A stretch of DNA of 64,000 nucleotides, taken from positions 1 through 64,000 of the forward strand of contig JAAVTG010000711.1 of NCBI GenBank assembly GCA_011947345.1, given 5' to 3'. The notes under the pieces were generated by a model, which saw only the letters and a list, made by a program, of their open reading frames with translations, had not been told where the DNA came from and searched no databases. Below, in pieces: positions 21,741 through 34,351 of the stretch; positions within the stretch are counted from its first letter, which is position 1, and the number at the start of each line of letters is the position of its first letter. The stretch is from Phytophthora quininea (lineage: Eukaryota; Oomycota; Peronosporomycetes; Peronosporales; Peronosporaceae). The position numbers were made by a program, and so were the translations under genes.

Positions 21741-22615
21741 CATGATTTTGAAATTCATGGCGACCATCCATCCCAGCATCATACATCAGATGCTGCTGAT
21801 GACAGTTTTGTTAACTTGATTTGAAACTGCACTCTGGTGGAGCAATAATCGGAGGCATTTCAAAAACGATTGGCGGTCTTGGGAATGGAAGATGTGGGGA
21901 CTAGTGGAGTGTGCTTCAATCGATCGAGCATTGCGTCAAACTCGACGGAGCTCCGATTACTGCGGACCGCGTGAGCCAAAGTTTGTCGATTGCGTAAGTG
22001 GTATTACTTTTCCGCGGTCAGTGGGCTCGTTGATTTGGAGCTTGCTTATACAACATTCTGCTCTCTACTTTGCCTGCCGGGCAGCCCCGATTGTGCGAGG
22101 AACACGTTGTTTCAGGGAATTTCCAGAGCGTGTTACTTTGAGCCGTGTTGGCGGCCACTTGAGATACGCAGCAGCGGTGTTTGGGCGAACGATGGCAAAG
22201 CTCAACGCCTACTGGAATTTTGTTCGACGAATGGCAATAAACGATTATGAATTCACAGCGACAAATTTAAGCAGCTTCATTGTTTCGTATTGCTCGACGA
22301 CCAAAACCTTCACTCTAGTACGCGACTTGCCTAGTTACGCCGCTTGCGTCCGTTACAGGTGCAGCGGCTTTGGGGTGTAGTAACTAGTGGCGTTTGCAAC
22401 TCGGTGGACACGAAGTTGGTCGAAGTTGGGGCTTGAGTAGACGACTAACTGGGTCGTTCGACCGATCAGCTGGCGTATCTCTCGATGGGGTCGATTGCAT
22501 CACAAGGCAACGTGAGCGGAGTGAATCCTGCTTCGCGCTCAGCTTCTGCTCGACTGCGATGCCGCTGTCGGCTTGACAAACGAGAAATGCTGGGCTCCGC
22601 CGCGTTTCGCTGCGG
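21741..22615 (+). other. Unassigned region before copy B
   Basis: Two overlapping plus frames (21892-22380 and 21990-22250) contain no domain I recognise. This region separates the right arm from copy B. It may be the unseen left flank of copy A as well, because copy A starts before the window. Confidence 0.5.
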
Positions 22616-23062
22616 AAGCAGGATACGAAGACATTTTCATTGATCATGGAGGCGGGCGACAGTACTTTACCCAATATTCGTTGACTATCGAAAGCTTGTG
22701 CGATGGGTACGAAGTTGATGAAAGCGGGCTTGCTCCGACCCTCGGGTGGAGACGTAGTTCTTCGCGGGCACGCACACGGCCACCACCAGGCGACATTTTT
22801 AAGTGACGAAGTCGAGATTGTTGTTTGCTGCTCTCTACGTATCTCGAGTGTGAACCCAGTGTGTGCATTGCGATCGCCTTGCTTGTTGCGTGTATGGCGT
22901 ATTTGTCCTTCTTTATATGTTCCTTTCGGACGATAAAGGCGCTGAGGCTTTGGATAAATGTCATGGCTCATTGTAAGCATTATCTAATACATGTACGTCT
23001 TCATGGAGTGCATCAAAACGTCAAATAAATACACGTGCGCGGTGCAAATCACACAAGCTAAA

Positions 23063-23906
23063 CAATCTGGAGGCGGTCGAGCTCATGTCGACATCTATCG
23101 AGCACCTCGTGAAGGGCGAAGTGATGCAGATGAAGAACGCGGACGCTCGCGACGACATCTCGCCGTTCGAGTACTACCTCCGCAAGAACTACTACAAGAC
23201 CGGCTCGCTGATGTCCAACAGTTGCAAGGCCGCGCTTGTGTTGGGCAAGCACGACGACCACATTTGCGACCTGGGCTTCGCCTTTGGCCGTCACATCGGC
23301 CTCGCCTTCCAGGTACCAAATTTGCTAACCGATCTTTTCGATGGTCAACTGATAATTAATCCTGTTGCTCTTCTTCCTGCTAGTTGATCGACGACGTGCT
23401 GGACTACGAAGGAGTGAACACGGGCAAGCCGCTACTAGCCGACCTAAAGTCAGGGCTGTCGACGGCGCCGCTGCTTCTCGCGCAGGAGGAGTTTCCTGTA
23501 CTGCGCGAACTGTCGAAGCGGAAATTCTCGCAGGGAGGAGACATCGAGACGGTGCGTGGCTTGGCGGGGCTTTATGAAAGCGAACTTTTCTAACAATAAC
23601 TGTTTGTTTGCAGGCGAGCGAGCTGGTGGAGAAGAGCACGGGCATCGCACGGCCGAAGGCGCTTGCTATCGGCCGGGCCGAGTTGGCGTGCCAGGCGGCG
23701 ATGCAGTTCGCTCCCTCGCCCGAGCGAGATGCATTGGTCCGACTGGCGCAGTTGGTGGTGTACAGATCCAAATAGAGCTAGATGGGTGGCAAACCATAAT
23801 GCGAGACGCAGGCATCAATTGAGAAAGTAACTGCATGACTGGCTGTGGTCGTAGTCGTATCGCTGCCGTCGTTGCCGTCGCTGACTTGTTGGAGCACTGT
23901 ACTAGT
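23063..23906 (+). pseudogene. Polyprenyl diphosphate synthase 3' fragment, copy B
   Basis: It has the same limits and introns as the copy A fragment. Exon ends are 23312, 23384-23551 and 23614-23775. Here the middle exon is 168 bases, as needed for an open frame (FSQGGDIET), so the base loss in copy A is private to A. No N-terminal exons are present. Confidence 0.9.
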
Positions 23907-24415
23907 TGGGGCGTAGCCCCCTTATAATTATGTCTTTTTACCACTTGCATTACCCTTTTACAGTATGTGTTTTGAGAATCGGTTAGGGTACAATTTATAA
24001 TATCCCTTCCTGGGGGAAAAATTGCGGTTTTTACCTCTGTTGAATGACTCCCCATCAGAGGCGGTCAGAATAGAAGAAGGAATATATTCGAAAGTTCAGG
24101 TGGATCTCCTGGATAGAAAGTGTTAACCGTCATAAAAATGAGGATCCGTTTTTAGCACAACCGGGAGGGAGAGCTATATATGGCGGGATGGCGGATTATG
24201 CTATTTCGCTACGGTTTCCACCCGAATTAGTTGATTGTGTGGCCACCACACCAACTTCTCCACTCTGGGTAATCAGCTCGCCTCCCTGATTTAGCTCCAA
24301 ACTCCCCGTTTAACGGTGTCGTTGAAATAATTGAGGAAGGTGTTATCTCAAGTAGCGGTGGCGATGTTACTTCAGTATGGCTTTGCGATCGTTGCTATAG
24401 ATCTCTTAGAGCGCG

Positions 24416-27400
24416 AAGGACGCCAAAATTTCTCGATGCAGCGGTTTTCGCACCGGAAAAGTGCCCGAGGAGCTTGCTGTTCTGAATCGGATGGAAGCGA
24501 GGCTAATTGGTTTAGGCATTTCCTTTACTACCTGCGTCAATCTTCATCGTGACGGCCAGGAATTTACGCGGGGAAATGCTATTAACTATTGGAACGACCC
24601 CGAAGAGATCGTCAAGGAGTTGCCGAGGCCTTTGAAAGCATGCGGTGTGGTGTTTCTCGCTTCCAATTCGGAAAAGGCAGCTAAATATTTTCGCGTGAGA
24701 CCGGATTTGATACGAGCGGCGCTACACTGGTTGATCGCGCATAATCCGTTGTACGAAAATATTTTCATATCCGAGGAAAACTTACGCGCGCTCGAGCATA
24801 TTGATGCTGACAATGACGTTCCGAGCGTTTCGATCACCGAAGAGGAAGCGCAGCACCTAAGTGGTCCATCCCGTCAAGTGAACGAGCTGAAGCAGAACGA
24901 CAACAAATCTCTTCACTCCCCAGGGTCTGCTTACGTTGATTCAGCTGCATCTGCTGGTTCGTACTCGCAAGATCTACTGTGTGGCTGCCGTGAAAACTTT
25001 GGTGCTACAGAGCTTCACAGAGACGACATTAGTACGACCGAGGCTGCCCAATCTCCTGCCCCGCTGTGCACTTCGTGTGGCAGAAAGTATGCTTGCATGC
25101 GTGAATTGACTGAGAACATTAAAGCTGCGCAATATCCACAGATAAATCGCCACACTGACTCCGTCGAAAACTGTCGTGAGCGTTCTAGTCGCGACGATGT
25201 CGCTGGAGTCCCCGAGCAAACTTTCATGGACAATTTGAATGATTCATTCGAGCTTGAAGGAAACGCAAAAGTAAACAGAGCGAGCTCGAAAAAGTAATGA
25301 GCGCTGTTGGTATGGACGCCACCAGTACAGTATATCCTATCGGTGAACTGCGTTGCCGCGATGAACCTATTAATGAATACACCACGAAGCATCTTATGCA
25401 AACTCCTTCCCTACACTGTTCCCTGATGGACACGGTGGTTTAAATCCTCTTGGTGACAGCGAGGGGCGGATTCACGAGTACAGCTTGAGTGAGTATTGTG
25501 CACATTTAATCAAATGGCACGATAGACGGTTTGTTATTCATGCGAATTTCAAATTTTTGTGCGTGAACCTAATCCAGCGACGTCAAATTGATGGTCTTGT
25601 GCGGCGAATTCCGCAAACAGATAGTCGAAATGCAGCCGTTAAGACCGCTGGTGTTGGCTCAGCACATGGTAGAAAACAAAGTGATGATAGCGTGAAGCAC
25701 GACGATAAAGAGCTACATGCTGCAATGCAGATTTTGGACTCGCTTAAGCCCTTTTTCAGGGTTGTCCGTGGAAGCGGTTTATATTGGGCCAATGCGCGAG
25801 ATGATCTAATGGCAATGCTTAGAAACCGTGTCCTTCCTTCTAGATGGCCAATTTTCTTCTTAACGCGAAGTGCAGCAGATACTATCTGGCCTGACTTCGC
25901 TAAGGTCTGCAATCCAGCACTAACAATTGAAGATTGTAGACGGCTTCCATTTCTAGAACGACGTCGCTATCTAGTAGAAAACCCTGATATTAGCGCTAGA
26001 CACTTTAATCACAGGTTTCAAGCTTTTTTCGATAAGATTCTGTGTGGCAAAGCGAAGCCTCTTGGTGAGATCACCGACCATTTCTAGCGGGTCGAGTTTC
26101 AACAGCGCGGGTCCCCTCACATTCACTGTCTTCTGTGGGTTAAGAATGCACCCGACGTCTTACAATTGTCCGAGACCGAAGACGGTCGCGCCGAGCTTGC
26201 TGCCTATGTAGATAAGCGCATTTCAGTTCTGTCGAAGTCTTTAAGCGAGCTAGAAGATTGCTCTTGTAGCACGTGTACTACTCATAAAAAGATGAAATTG
26301 ATATCTTGGCGATGCGACCGCCCTCCGTTGGGACAGAAAATTGGAATTGCGATTTATCACGATTGGTTCGGCGCGTGCAACAGCACGTCTGCAATGCAGA
26401 ATCGTCCTGCCGGAAGAAGATCCCCGAATGCCGGTTTGGTTTTCCAAAAGAACTGCATGTGCACACAACAATTGAAACTGGTAGCTCCTCGGATGGAGTC
26501 CCTACGCTTAAAGTGCACTTAAAACGCGAAAACTCCCCAATAAATAACTATTCCCCGTGCCTTTTGTCGTGCTGGCGTGCAAATATGGACCTCCAGATTA
26601 TAGGAAACGCGTTTGGTGCCGCAGAGTATGCAGGACCATACGTAAGCAAAGCAGAACCCGATACACTCCGTTTCAGGCAGGTAATCGCAAAGGCCGTAAA
26701 ACGATGCGATCCTAACCTGTCGTATCACAGTATTCTAAAACGTGTAGCAAACACAACACTTTCTGTGCGAGAAGTAGGCGCCCCCGAAGCTATATACACA
26801 CTGCTACGCAATTTACCGATGCACAGTAAATCTCGAACGATACAAAAGTCAAGGTGTTGCGTCATTACTCGCGCTTTTACCGTGTCGATGTTAGAGATAT
26901 TCACGACGTTGCGAAGTTAGCTGAATCAGACAGAATACCGACGTTCGACTGGAGCGTCTCGAACGGGGATACATGAACAGACCGATTTCTGCCTTTTTGA
27001 TTATATGTCGCTGGCAAATTTTGCTGAGGCGTTCGAGCTAGTGGACTCGATTAGTAGCAACGAAACTCAGTGTGAAGTCTGGGAGCGCTTAGACAGGGAA
27101 GGATACATTAAAAGACGCAGTAAAATGTTCGTAATACAAAAGTCCCCGTGGATGAAACCAGACCCAACCAACCCCGATTTCTGTTTTTCGGTGATCTTTT
27201 TGTACGTACCATGGCGAGAATCGACAGACCTGCCACGCACTGACGATGAATGCATTGAGCGGTTTTTAACGGAGCAATAGTCCCGGTTAAATAGTGAACT
27301 GAAAGAAGAACCTAACGCAACCATTGCAAGACAGCAAAAACTCGATTTGCTGAAGAATTCAAGAGAATCTAGCGTTGTATCCACACTACCAGCGTCACAG

Positions 27401-29165
27401 TACGTTTTTGTTAGTGCAGGTAGCGATAATCACCGAACCGAGCCTGTTGTCAGTGAAGTGGTCCATGAAAACCAACAGCAACGCACAGAATGGATTAACA
27501 AGCATGCTTATTCACCCGAGACAGTCGTTAAGGCGAGAGATTTCCAAAATTGTGTCAGAAGCCTTGGCTAAAAGAAAAATACAGAATTGCGAAAGTCGGG
27601 TAGCATTTCTCGCGCCAAAACTGCGACTAATTGGCGCTATCGATACCCTGTTAACAACAACGATGGCGTCACAGAAAAATATAGAGGTTATGGCTGAATC
27701 TCAATGGGTTCCCTTTTCTCTAGCTATGCAGCAGTCGCGCAAGCGTTCTAAAAGCTCCCTTGATAGTTCAGATTGCAGCCCTCTCCGGATGATAATTAAT
27801 GGTGAAGGAGGATCGGGAAAAGTTGGTTAATCCGCCACATCGTAAAAGACCTTCATGCCGTATTTGGAGAGCACACTGCCACACGAAGGTCGTCTAAACG
27901 GGTTTTGCTCCTAGCACATCAGGGGACCGCCGCGTTCAACATCAAGGGAATCACCCTATGCTCTGCCTTAAAGCTGGAGTCATTTTCTCGGTCTGCATTC
28001 TCTATGCCTTATAAACCTTTATCAACGACCAAATCAGGACCAGCAAAGCTGAAAAATATGCAAGGACGATTCAAGGATGTGCATCTTGTTATCATTGATG
28101 AGTTCAGCGTTATTTCATGTGGTATGCTGTACTGGATTGACAATCGAATGCGAGAGATTTGGCCTAGTCACTGTGATGAACCATTCGGGGCAGGGATGTT
28201 TATTTCACCGGCGACGCCACTCAGCTCGATCCCGTTGTGCCCTATTCATTAGCTACACCTCTGTCAAAAATTAGCAACAACGCTCAACGTCGTGGGCGTG
28301 AGTTGTGGAGTAGCATCGAGCATGTGTGCATGCTAACAAGTCCGAACCGAGGCAAACTAGATCCAAAATGGTTCGCGGCACTTCGAAGACTGCGCAACAA
28401 AGTACCGACCGCGAATGACGTCGCGCTGTTCAATACACGGTGTCTAGATGGAAAAACGATCCACCGTGGCTATCTGGCGCAAAACACATAGCTCACAAAA
28501 ATGCTGATGTTGACGCAGCTAACAAGGGGCGTATAGATGCTTCTTTAAATCCACGGGTTAATCTTTTATCGCAGCACTTTGTCCAGCAAAAGAGGTTGAC
28601 GGCAAAACGAGACATCCCCGCAGGGACAGTGAGCGCACTTCTGAATGAACCTAGAACTCCTAATTCAGATCACGATCGCGTCATAGCAAGCAAATTGACG
28701 CTCTCAGTTGGAGCGCCGGTAACACTAACTTATAATATGGCTCAAGGTGCTGGACTCTGCAATGGAACTAATTGTATCGTGTACGACTTCATATTTCTGT
28801 CTGACTGCGAGCTTCCGATAGTACTTGTGCAAGTTACAGACACATAGTTAGGTCCGTCACTGCTTGCAGAGGTCTCCAATATCGTTCCGATCATGCCAAA
28901 AGAAGTGTCCTGGGGAAAAACACGAGCGATTTACGCGTCGTGCGTAGAGGAATTCCATTGCGGTTGGCGTATGCGATGACCGTGCACAAAGTACAGGGTC
29001 TAACTTGCAAGTATGTCGTTTTCCACTCGAATTCGATCCCAAATGTGGCATTTGCATACGTAGCGTCATCGCGGATTACACATCGAAATGCGATTGTGGT
29101 AACACATCGACTGACATTAGATAAGCTGACAACTACACAGGAAAAAAGGGTAGAATTTGAACGCT
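24416..29165 (+). pseudogene. Helitron Rep/PIF1-helicase pseudogene, copy B
   Basis: The domains match copy A. The Rep frame 25485-26087 runs further than in copy A because the T-run near 26025 has one more T. It ends at the shared TAG (26085-26087) just before the HIH region. Walker A near 27815 reads GGSGKVG and then stops at the shared frame shift. Private one-base shifts lie near 28190 and 28455. A six-to-seven base insertion near 26785 keeps extra codons compared with copy A. Confidence 0.9.
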
Positions 29166-29489
29166 AATCCGCTCGTGTCATGGAAGTTGTTGCAAAAACG
29201 ACTGATGCAGCTCTTCCAGTCGTGCGAGCGATGCAGGAGGTCGCAATACAGCATAACGAGGCGCTCTCGTCTCGGTGATGATACCATTTATAACAGCCAA
29301 CACGAGCAGCTTACGCTCGAAAAGGCAACAGTGTTTTGTGTCCGGACAACTATTAGGACAGTCACAGCCCCAATAGACCGTGGACGGGGGTCTATTCTCC
29401 CGAGAGGGTAGGTCCGTATTTTCAACACCAAAGATGAAAATGGTGAGTTTCACTCGATACGGGCCACTTTCCTGTAGCGCCATCTACGG

Positions 29490-29882
29490 ATGCTATTGTA
29501 TACAGGCATGCTTCATCTATCGATCCAACCACTGTACTCTGCTCAAAACTGCGTCATTTTCCACTCACTGTCCGTACACCACCTCTGTGTTCGAATTGGA
29601 GGCGACGACCGCCCGCTGTGCGTGTATTGGCGACAACGTGAAGATGTTGACGGGCACGATGAAAGCGATCGCCATTGGGTTGAATGTGTAAAGACTCCAA
29701 ACGGTACTATGACCAGCACGCCCGTATTCATGTTGGGGAAATCCTCGGCGGGCACACTGGCAGCGGCGAATGAACACCAGAGACAGCAAGGCGGGTATGT
29801 GACGCATCTGTCTGGGTTGCTGTCAGCTCCAGTATCAGCAGTCCGCAAAAGACAACCTTGCTGTTATCGCCAGACGAACTGA
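29490..29882 (+). CDS. Unassigned 130-aa frame at the Helitron 3' side, copy B
   Basis: Duplicate of 6868-7257 with one extra glycine codon. No domain recognised. Confidence 0.3.
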   Translation: MLLYTGMLHLSIQPLYSAQNCVIFHSLSVHHLCVRIGGDDRPLCVYWRQREDVDGHDESDRHWVECVKTPNGTMTSTPVFMLGKSSAGTLAAANEHQRQQGGYVTHLSGLLSAPVSAVRKRQPCCYRQTN

Positions 29883-29993
29883 TCCACCGCCGCAGTGGGT
29901 TGCATCGTAGAGATGATATTCGAACCACAGCCATTAATACGTGAAAAAGAAATTGACACGAACTCCTAGTTTTGTTTTGTCTTCTTACCTACG

Positions 29994-30703
29994 TCAATTT
30001 ATTTTTGCCTGCGACGGCTCGTGAGCTACTACGCTAATACGCGTACGTGCCATCTGGGTTTCACTGCGGGACACAACGGGTACTGACGTGTCGAACGATT
30101 CTCCTGAAACAGGCTGTAATTGAGAGGCAAGAGCTCTGGTTATTGCTTCCAGCGCTGAGGAAATGGCACGAGGCTGAGGCGTGCTGTTAACATCGCGTTG
30201 TTGCGCATCGGGTGCCGGTATGGTCTGAATGACCACGTAAATGGTCTGAGAAGCCTGACTAGCAGGCATTGACAATGAGACATTCCGCGAATCCCCATCG
30301 CTTTGCGCTTCGTCAGCCTGGTTCTCAACCCCTGTGCCCGTACAGGTTATTGTGGATTGGTTAGCGCTGAATAACACTTTGCCCCAGCAGCAAAATACAA
30401 CTCACCTGACCCGAGTGCTGATGCAATAGCACCTTGAAGTTTTGTTCCGTGTCTTCTGTCGCGCAATTTAACAGCTGCCGCAGGTGGCGCTGGAGAAGCC
30501 TTGGAAGTGCGCATAGCGTTCACACGCTTACAGCGAGCTCGCCGCATTGCGTTTTGGCGCTCACGGTGAAATTCACAAAGCCAGTGGTGCTCGCCGTTGG
30601 GCTTGATCGCTCTTTCGTTCCCGCATCTTCCCGGATATTGACACTGCAGCTCCTTCAGCTGGCGCTGGTGACGTCGGTGCCTTCTCTGGCGCTCTCGCTT
30701 CAT
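29994..30703 (-). CDS. Two-exon gene with short Cys/His motif, copy B
   Basis: Exon 1 is 30703-30406 and exon 2 is 30331-29994, with the same 74-base intron and an identical frame to copy A as far as I can see. The basic N-terminus carries the Cys/His cluster and the C-terminus is Ser/Thr/Gln-rich. That both copies stay open while the neighbouring helicase is full of breaks suggests a gene under selection or very recently captured. Function unknown. Confidence 0.6.
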
Positions 30704-31082
30704 TGGGAGCGCCCGACCGACCTGATTCCAGCACGCGTATACACGTTTAAGTTGCCACCAACATGGTTAGCGGTGAGCAAACGCCTTGCACTGGCCAAGC
30801 GACAACGTACATCGTACAGGCCGGAGTAGTGCGTCGAGATTGCTGCTAAGAAAAGGGAGCGAGTTCAGGAGCCTTTGGGGGAATGCATACCTTGAAGCTC
30901 ATCACGCTTGCAAAACATGCTTTTGGGGGCGTCGTTGGAAACTGCGATTTTGCATATTTCAAGTCGCCCCCTAGCAACCGTGGGCGACCAGCCAATGAGG
31001 ATGCTGCCATACTAGTTTGTGAAATGATACCTAAATTCGTTATGGCTATTTTTGGTACAGAGCCAAAACGCCCGTACTGCGT

Positions 31083-31813
31083 CAGGACACGCGATGGGCC
31101 TCCACTTTCGCGATGTTGAAGCGTTATTTTCGCCTGAGGGAGTTTCTGTCGGCGGATGATGAAGAACTCGCAGACTTGCTACCTTCGCGAGTGATGCACC
31201 GCAAGCTAGAGGGCATGATGTCCGAGCTTCGTTGCGTCGAATTAGTGTCCAAGATGCTGCAGTCTGAAGGTCTCACTCTGCTAGACGCACGTGACCTTTT
31301 GACGGCCTCCTGGAAGCTCGGCCATCAATGGCCAACCATCTTGGTACGTTCCGCTTGCAATGCTCAAACACAAAAGTATCTAACGGAAATGTATGTATTT
31401 GTCATGTTGTAGCACCAGATGCCGCGATTGTCCACTCACCCGAGTTTGAGACGGCTGTGGTTAAGGTTCTGGCAGGTAAGCAGGAGCTGCTGGACACCGA
31501 TGAGCTAGCAGCGCTAGAACCCCTTCTCCATCGAGGCGTGCCCTCCACCGAGTCAGCAGAGTCGTCATTAGATGAAGAGGGCTTCGCAGAGCATATTCTC
31601 AAGCGTCGGCGTATTTCCAGCGAGCTCCCAACGTACAAATTGCTCCGCTGCATACCCCCGACTTCCAACACTGTCGAAAGGCTGTTCAGCGTTGCGCGTA
31701 CTGTTCTCCGTCTAGAGCGCCATTTATTGTCGCTCACGATCCTGGAGATGATCCTTTTCTTGAAAATCAACTCGGGCTACTGGAATGTAGCCACCGTTGA
31801 CAGCTGCGTGTAA
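31083..31813 (+). pseudogene. hAT transposase C-terminal relic, copy B
   Basis: Duplicate of 8458-9187. Here the first part stays open longer (to 31412) because a T-run near 31298 has one more T, giving DLLTASWKLGHQWPTIL. The dimerisation block with SNTVERLFS follows. The relic is fused directly to the ABCG fragment at 31964 with no element between, which shows the pre-insertion state of copy A. Confidence 0.85.
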
Positions 31814-31963
31814 CACAACTAACACGGTCGCAGTAATTTACTGCTCGTTCACGCGTTCTGCAGTTATTTATTTGTACGCCATGGCATGCGTCAATAATTC
31901 CGTATTTTCTCGTTGAAGAAAACATACGATTGTATTGCATTTTGGGGGTCCCTGGGCGTATAC

Positions 31964-32720
31964 CATGATGGGGCTCGTCTTCCTGCATCTGAGCATGGGC
32001 CTGAGCGTCATCCAGAACTTCACCAGAGCCTTCTCCTACATCGTGTCGAACGAGATCTTCACTGCAGTCGAAATCCAACTGGTAGCGGTGTCTCTTGAAA
32101 TCTTCATGGTGCATCGACGGTACGAGAACGCTCCCTTCCTTTGGTGTTGTGGTACCTCACCAACCTGCGCATGCCGATCCTCATGTCAGTCGTGGTGTTC
32201 GTGCCGGCCTACTTTATGATCGGCAATGACCATGGCGCTGTGACGTCTCCCTGTTTTTATGGCGTTGATATGGGCTTCCTCCGTGGGTCTCGGTCTCGCT
32301 ATCGGGTGCTTCTTCCGTCGCGCGGACCTGGCCACCGTCGTGGGGAGATCATCCATCCTGCTGCCAATGCTGCTGTTTGGCGGTCTCATGGCCAGCTCGA
32401 GCGACACGCCCGTCTACTTTGTCTGGATGAGCTACATCTCGCCCATCAAGTTTGGCTTCGACGCCATGATGCGCATTTACTGGGGGCAAGTGGACGACAT
32501 CCCGTGCGACCAGTCCGCGCAATGCAGTTCTGCGCGGCCTGGGGAAGAGGTGCTGGCCAAGTACAGCGTCTCAGATCGACCCGTTCTGGCGGACGCGATG
32601 CTGCTGGTGCCCCTCAACGTCTGCTACCGAGCGCTGGGCTTCCTCACATTGCACTCGGCCAAGCAGCTCTCACCAAGATGTCGGTCAGCAGTACTATCCT
32701 ATCATATTGCCGCATTTTGA
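31964..32720 (+). pseudogene. ABCG transporter C-terminal membrane domain, copy B
   Basis: It starts at the CATGATGG junction with the hAT relic. The reading matches copy A, but the stretch 32259-32720 is open in one frame through LGLAIGCFFRRADLATVVG and the FGGLMASS and WMSYISPIKFGF segments to the end, with fewer private breaks than copy A. The frame break near 32150 remains. There is no nucleotide-binding domain, so it is not a working pump. Confidence 0.9.
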
Positions 32721-32862
32721 TGTTATCAGAACCTGATAAAACCTCACTGTTTGAACGTAAAACCTCGTCAAGTTTCGCGCCCAAACTTCGCGCTCATTCT
32801 TCTTTTCGCGCCTGTCGAGCCGAGAAGAGTACCAACGCAAAGACAACAAGTAGGAGGGCAGG

Positions 32863-33976
32863 ATGTCGATCCTGCACGAGGAGGGACAGAAGATGAAGAC
32901 CAGCAGACGAGAGTGGTAAGCGATCTTGATCCATTTGACCTAATCCTACTGATTATCTTCGGATTTTTAGGATTACTTTGTTTACTGACGCTCGTTCATA
33001 ATAACGCAGGAGGGAGCTGCAGCTGCATGAACAGTCCACACTCGCGAGTGCCCTGGAAGATGGCCGCTCGACAGCGCTCGCGTCCGAACTCAACGCAGCC
33101 AAGAAAGAGATCGAGCGTTTGAGGGCGCAGCTCAAGGCTGCGCAGAATGAGAGCGCTGCCTCGAAGAAGGCAGAACCGACGCTGAGTTTTATGTGCAAAC
33201 TCTTCTCCGGCGCGTCCAAGGCCAAGTTGGTGCTGAAGGATCGCGTGGAGCAGCTCGGCGAGAAGCTGGAGACAGCCACAGAAGAGAACAAGCGACTCCG
33301 TTCGATGGTGGAGGAGCTACAGAACCAGAAGGCTCATGATGAAGCGACTGCTGTCAGGCAACTTGATGCGGCGAACGCTCGTGCGCTGTCGAGTGAGAGA
33401 GCTACGGCACAGCTTCGTAACAAGCTCGTCGAAGCTCGTCTCGTCTACACTATCGAATCGGCTGAGCAGATGAAGACTCAGCTTTCCCTTCACAATCGCT
33501 CGCTGGTGAAAGCCAATAAGTTACTGGAAGAAGTTCGCAGGGAGAAGACCATGCTGGAGGAAAAGCTCGTGGCGCTGGAAGGCCAGTTATTCGACCGGAG
33601 CAATGGCGACGGCGGCAGCTTCACTGCTTCTTGGCAGAACGATATGAGCAACAGTGACAGCTTCGCAGATACCTTTCTGTGTGATATGAGCAACAGCGGC
33701 AGTTGCATGGATATCTCGCTGGACGCTCCGTTGCGACTCTCAGATCTCGACACTCCGTTGCGGCTCTCGGATCTCGACACTCCGTCGCAGACCTCGGATG
33801 CTGGGGTCGCCGAGCTCAGCTGGCAGGCCAGCCTGAGAGTTTCAAGGTGGGGGCGATCCTCTCAACAGAGATACTCGTCTTCTCGAGGTGGCGCCTCCAA
33901 AACTAGCTGTCCTCCCGGAAGTCTTGCAAGTGCCGTATCGGACGTCGCTGGGTGGAAAAGTGTGCGAGTTATGTAG
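32863..33976 (+). CDS. Coiled-coil gene 1, copy B (open frame)
   Basis: Exon 1 (32863-32915), a 94-base intron (32916-33009) and exon 2 (33010-33976) give 339 residues without a break. Heptads run through most of the first 190 residues, with CKLFSGASKAKL near residue 60 and a Ser/Asp-rich segment with two RLSDLDTP repeats. The start was chosen because the same ATG, splice donor and upstream TTTCGCGC cluster are kept in the diverged 38-kb paralogue. No enzyme domain is seen. Confidence 0.65.
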
Positions 33977-34351
33977 TCCGGACGACGAGCTGCTTCGTGT
34001 TGTGGAGAGAGCCGAGCAGCGCGTACAGCGGGACATCTGAGGAGATACCGAGTGATGAAGAACAGAACCATGAAGAGAGCAGCCAAGTGTGTGGAAGCTG
34101 TGGAACAGAGCCCATCTCGCTGTTCAAGTGCCGAGCCAAGTCCGTTAAGTCCTGCATTGCCATACACCTCATCGCGTGTGTGGTGACGCAGATTTCGTGG
34201 CATGGGTGGTACTTGAGAGTTACAGGATCAATTGGTTTGCTTGAGCAACACCTCATTACGTGCAAGCTCAGGCATCAAACAGTCTCAAAGAGCACGTGTA
34301 TCGAAGGCATCAGGAAGCTGGCCGCTCGGCAGCACTGGAGTTGGAGCTGGT

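Larger units (their letters stand above)
23907..29993 (+). mobile_element. Helitron-like transposon, copy B
   Basis: This is the duplicate of 1291-7368 with the same domain order. Only a few substitutions separate the two, so it was copied as part of the 14-kb unit and not by its own transposition. Termini remain undefined. Confidence 0.75.
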
